Below, in pieces: positions 63,886 to 64,000 of a DNA stretch of 64,000 nucleotides (within the stretch, counting starts at the first letter, position 1; each line of letters opens with the position of its first letter). The notes beneath the pieces were generated by a model. The model did no database searches. It was given only the letters and a program-made list of their open reading frames with translations, and was not told the origin of the DNA. This DNA comes from Petrolisthes cinctipes. Lineage: Eukaryota > Arthropoda > Malacostraca > Decapoda > Porcellanidae. Position numbers and translations under genes: made by a program. The stretch covers positions 660,001 to 724,000 of the forward strand of contig JAWQEG010000622.1 in assembly GCA_033782935.1 (NCBI GenBank), in the 5' to 3' direction.

Positions 63886-64000
63886 CTATAGGTGCACCCG
63901 GTCCGATTCGCTGCTGGTCCAACCAAACTTGAAGTGATTAGGTACAGTGCCAGAAGGAGGAGTAACAACGATAATTTTTCATTTTTTTTTTCTTTTCTTT

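Overview
The window is eukaryotic, repeat-dominated DNA. It most likely comes from a decapod crustacean or a close arthropod relative. The reasons are GT-AG introns inside its genes, very long (AT)n, (GA)n and (CA)n microsatellites, full-length DIRS-type retrotransposons (known to be common in decapods), I-like and RTE-like LINEs, P-superfamily and Tc1/mariner-type MITEs, and a short CCTAA/TTAGG tract of the arthropod telomeric type. Nothing looks bacterial: there are no operons or Shine-Dalgarno-led genes. The species call is an inference.

Layout. 1-8.9 kb holds MITEs: a TA-flanked MITE at 1418-1679, a 1.2-kb palindrome at 4134-5328, two P-superfamily-type MITEs with exact 8-bp target duplications (one inside a decayed P-type transposase), and a chain of TTAA-bounded MITEs at 8.0-8.7 kb. 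8.9-16.1 kb is a palindromic element carrying a complete 6.5-kb I-like LINE (minus strand, exact 14-bp target duplication, intact ORF1, broken ORF2 with a duplicated YVDD box). 16.7-17.7 kb is (CA)n and a TG-rich minisatellite. 18.0-21.6 kb is a second, internally deleted I-like LINE. 21.8-25.8 kb holds a palindrome with a long (AT)n, one copy of a 1.5-kb dispersed repeat, a Tigger/pogo-like MITE, exon-like repeats and a third P-type MITE. 26.5-28.6 kb is a decayed RTE-like LINE.

28596-36055 (plus) and 41932-49392 (minus) are two complete DIRS-type tyrosine-recombinase retrotransposons, tail to tail, 5.9 kb apart. In both, Gag (three exons), Pol (RT-RNase H plus a methylase-like region) and the recombinase are open, and the inverted termini and internal complementary region are present. 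The minus copy lies inside what looks like the last coding exon of a host gene (41864-41931 plus 49393-49540); removing the element restores one reading frame. Between the two copies is a second host-gene candidate, a signal-peptide first exon (38831-39037) with a possible core promoter upstream.

49.5-64 kb holds a possible signal-peptide exon (51602-51652), a G/C inverted minisatellite beside (AT)42, the second copy of the 1.5-kb repeat, a decayed minus-strand RTE LINE interrupted by a CCTAA-bearing insertion, a tRNA-Ser-derived SINE, three more copies of a 217-bp palindromic MITE, and a minus-strand exon for an eight-cysteine secreted-type module (62800-62965).

The genes do not form a shared pathway. 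Apart from four host-exon candidates, the coding content is transposon machinery: Gag/ORF1 proteins for RNA packaging, RT, endonuclease and RNase H for target-primed reverse transcription in the LINEs, and RT, RNase H and tyrosine recombinase for circular-DNA integration in the DIRS elements.
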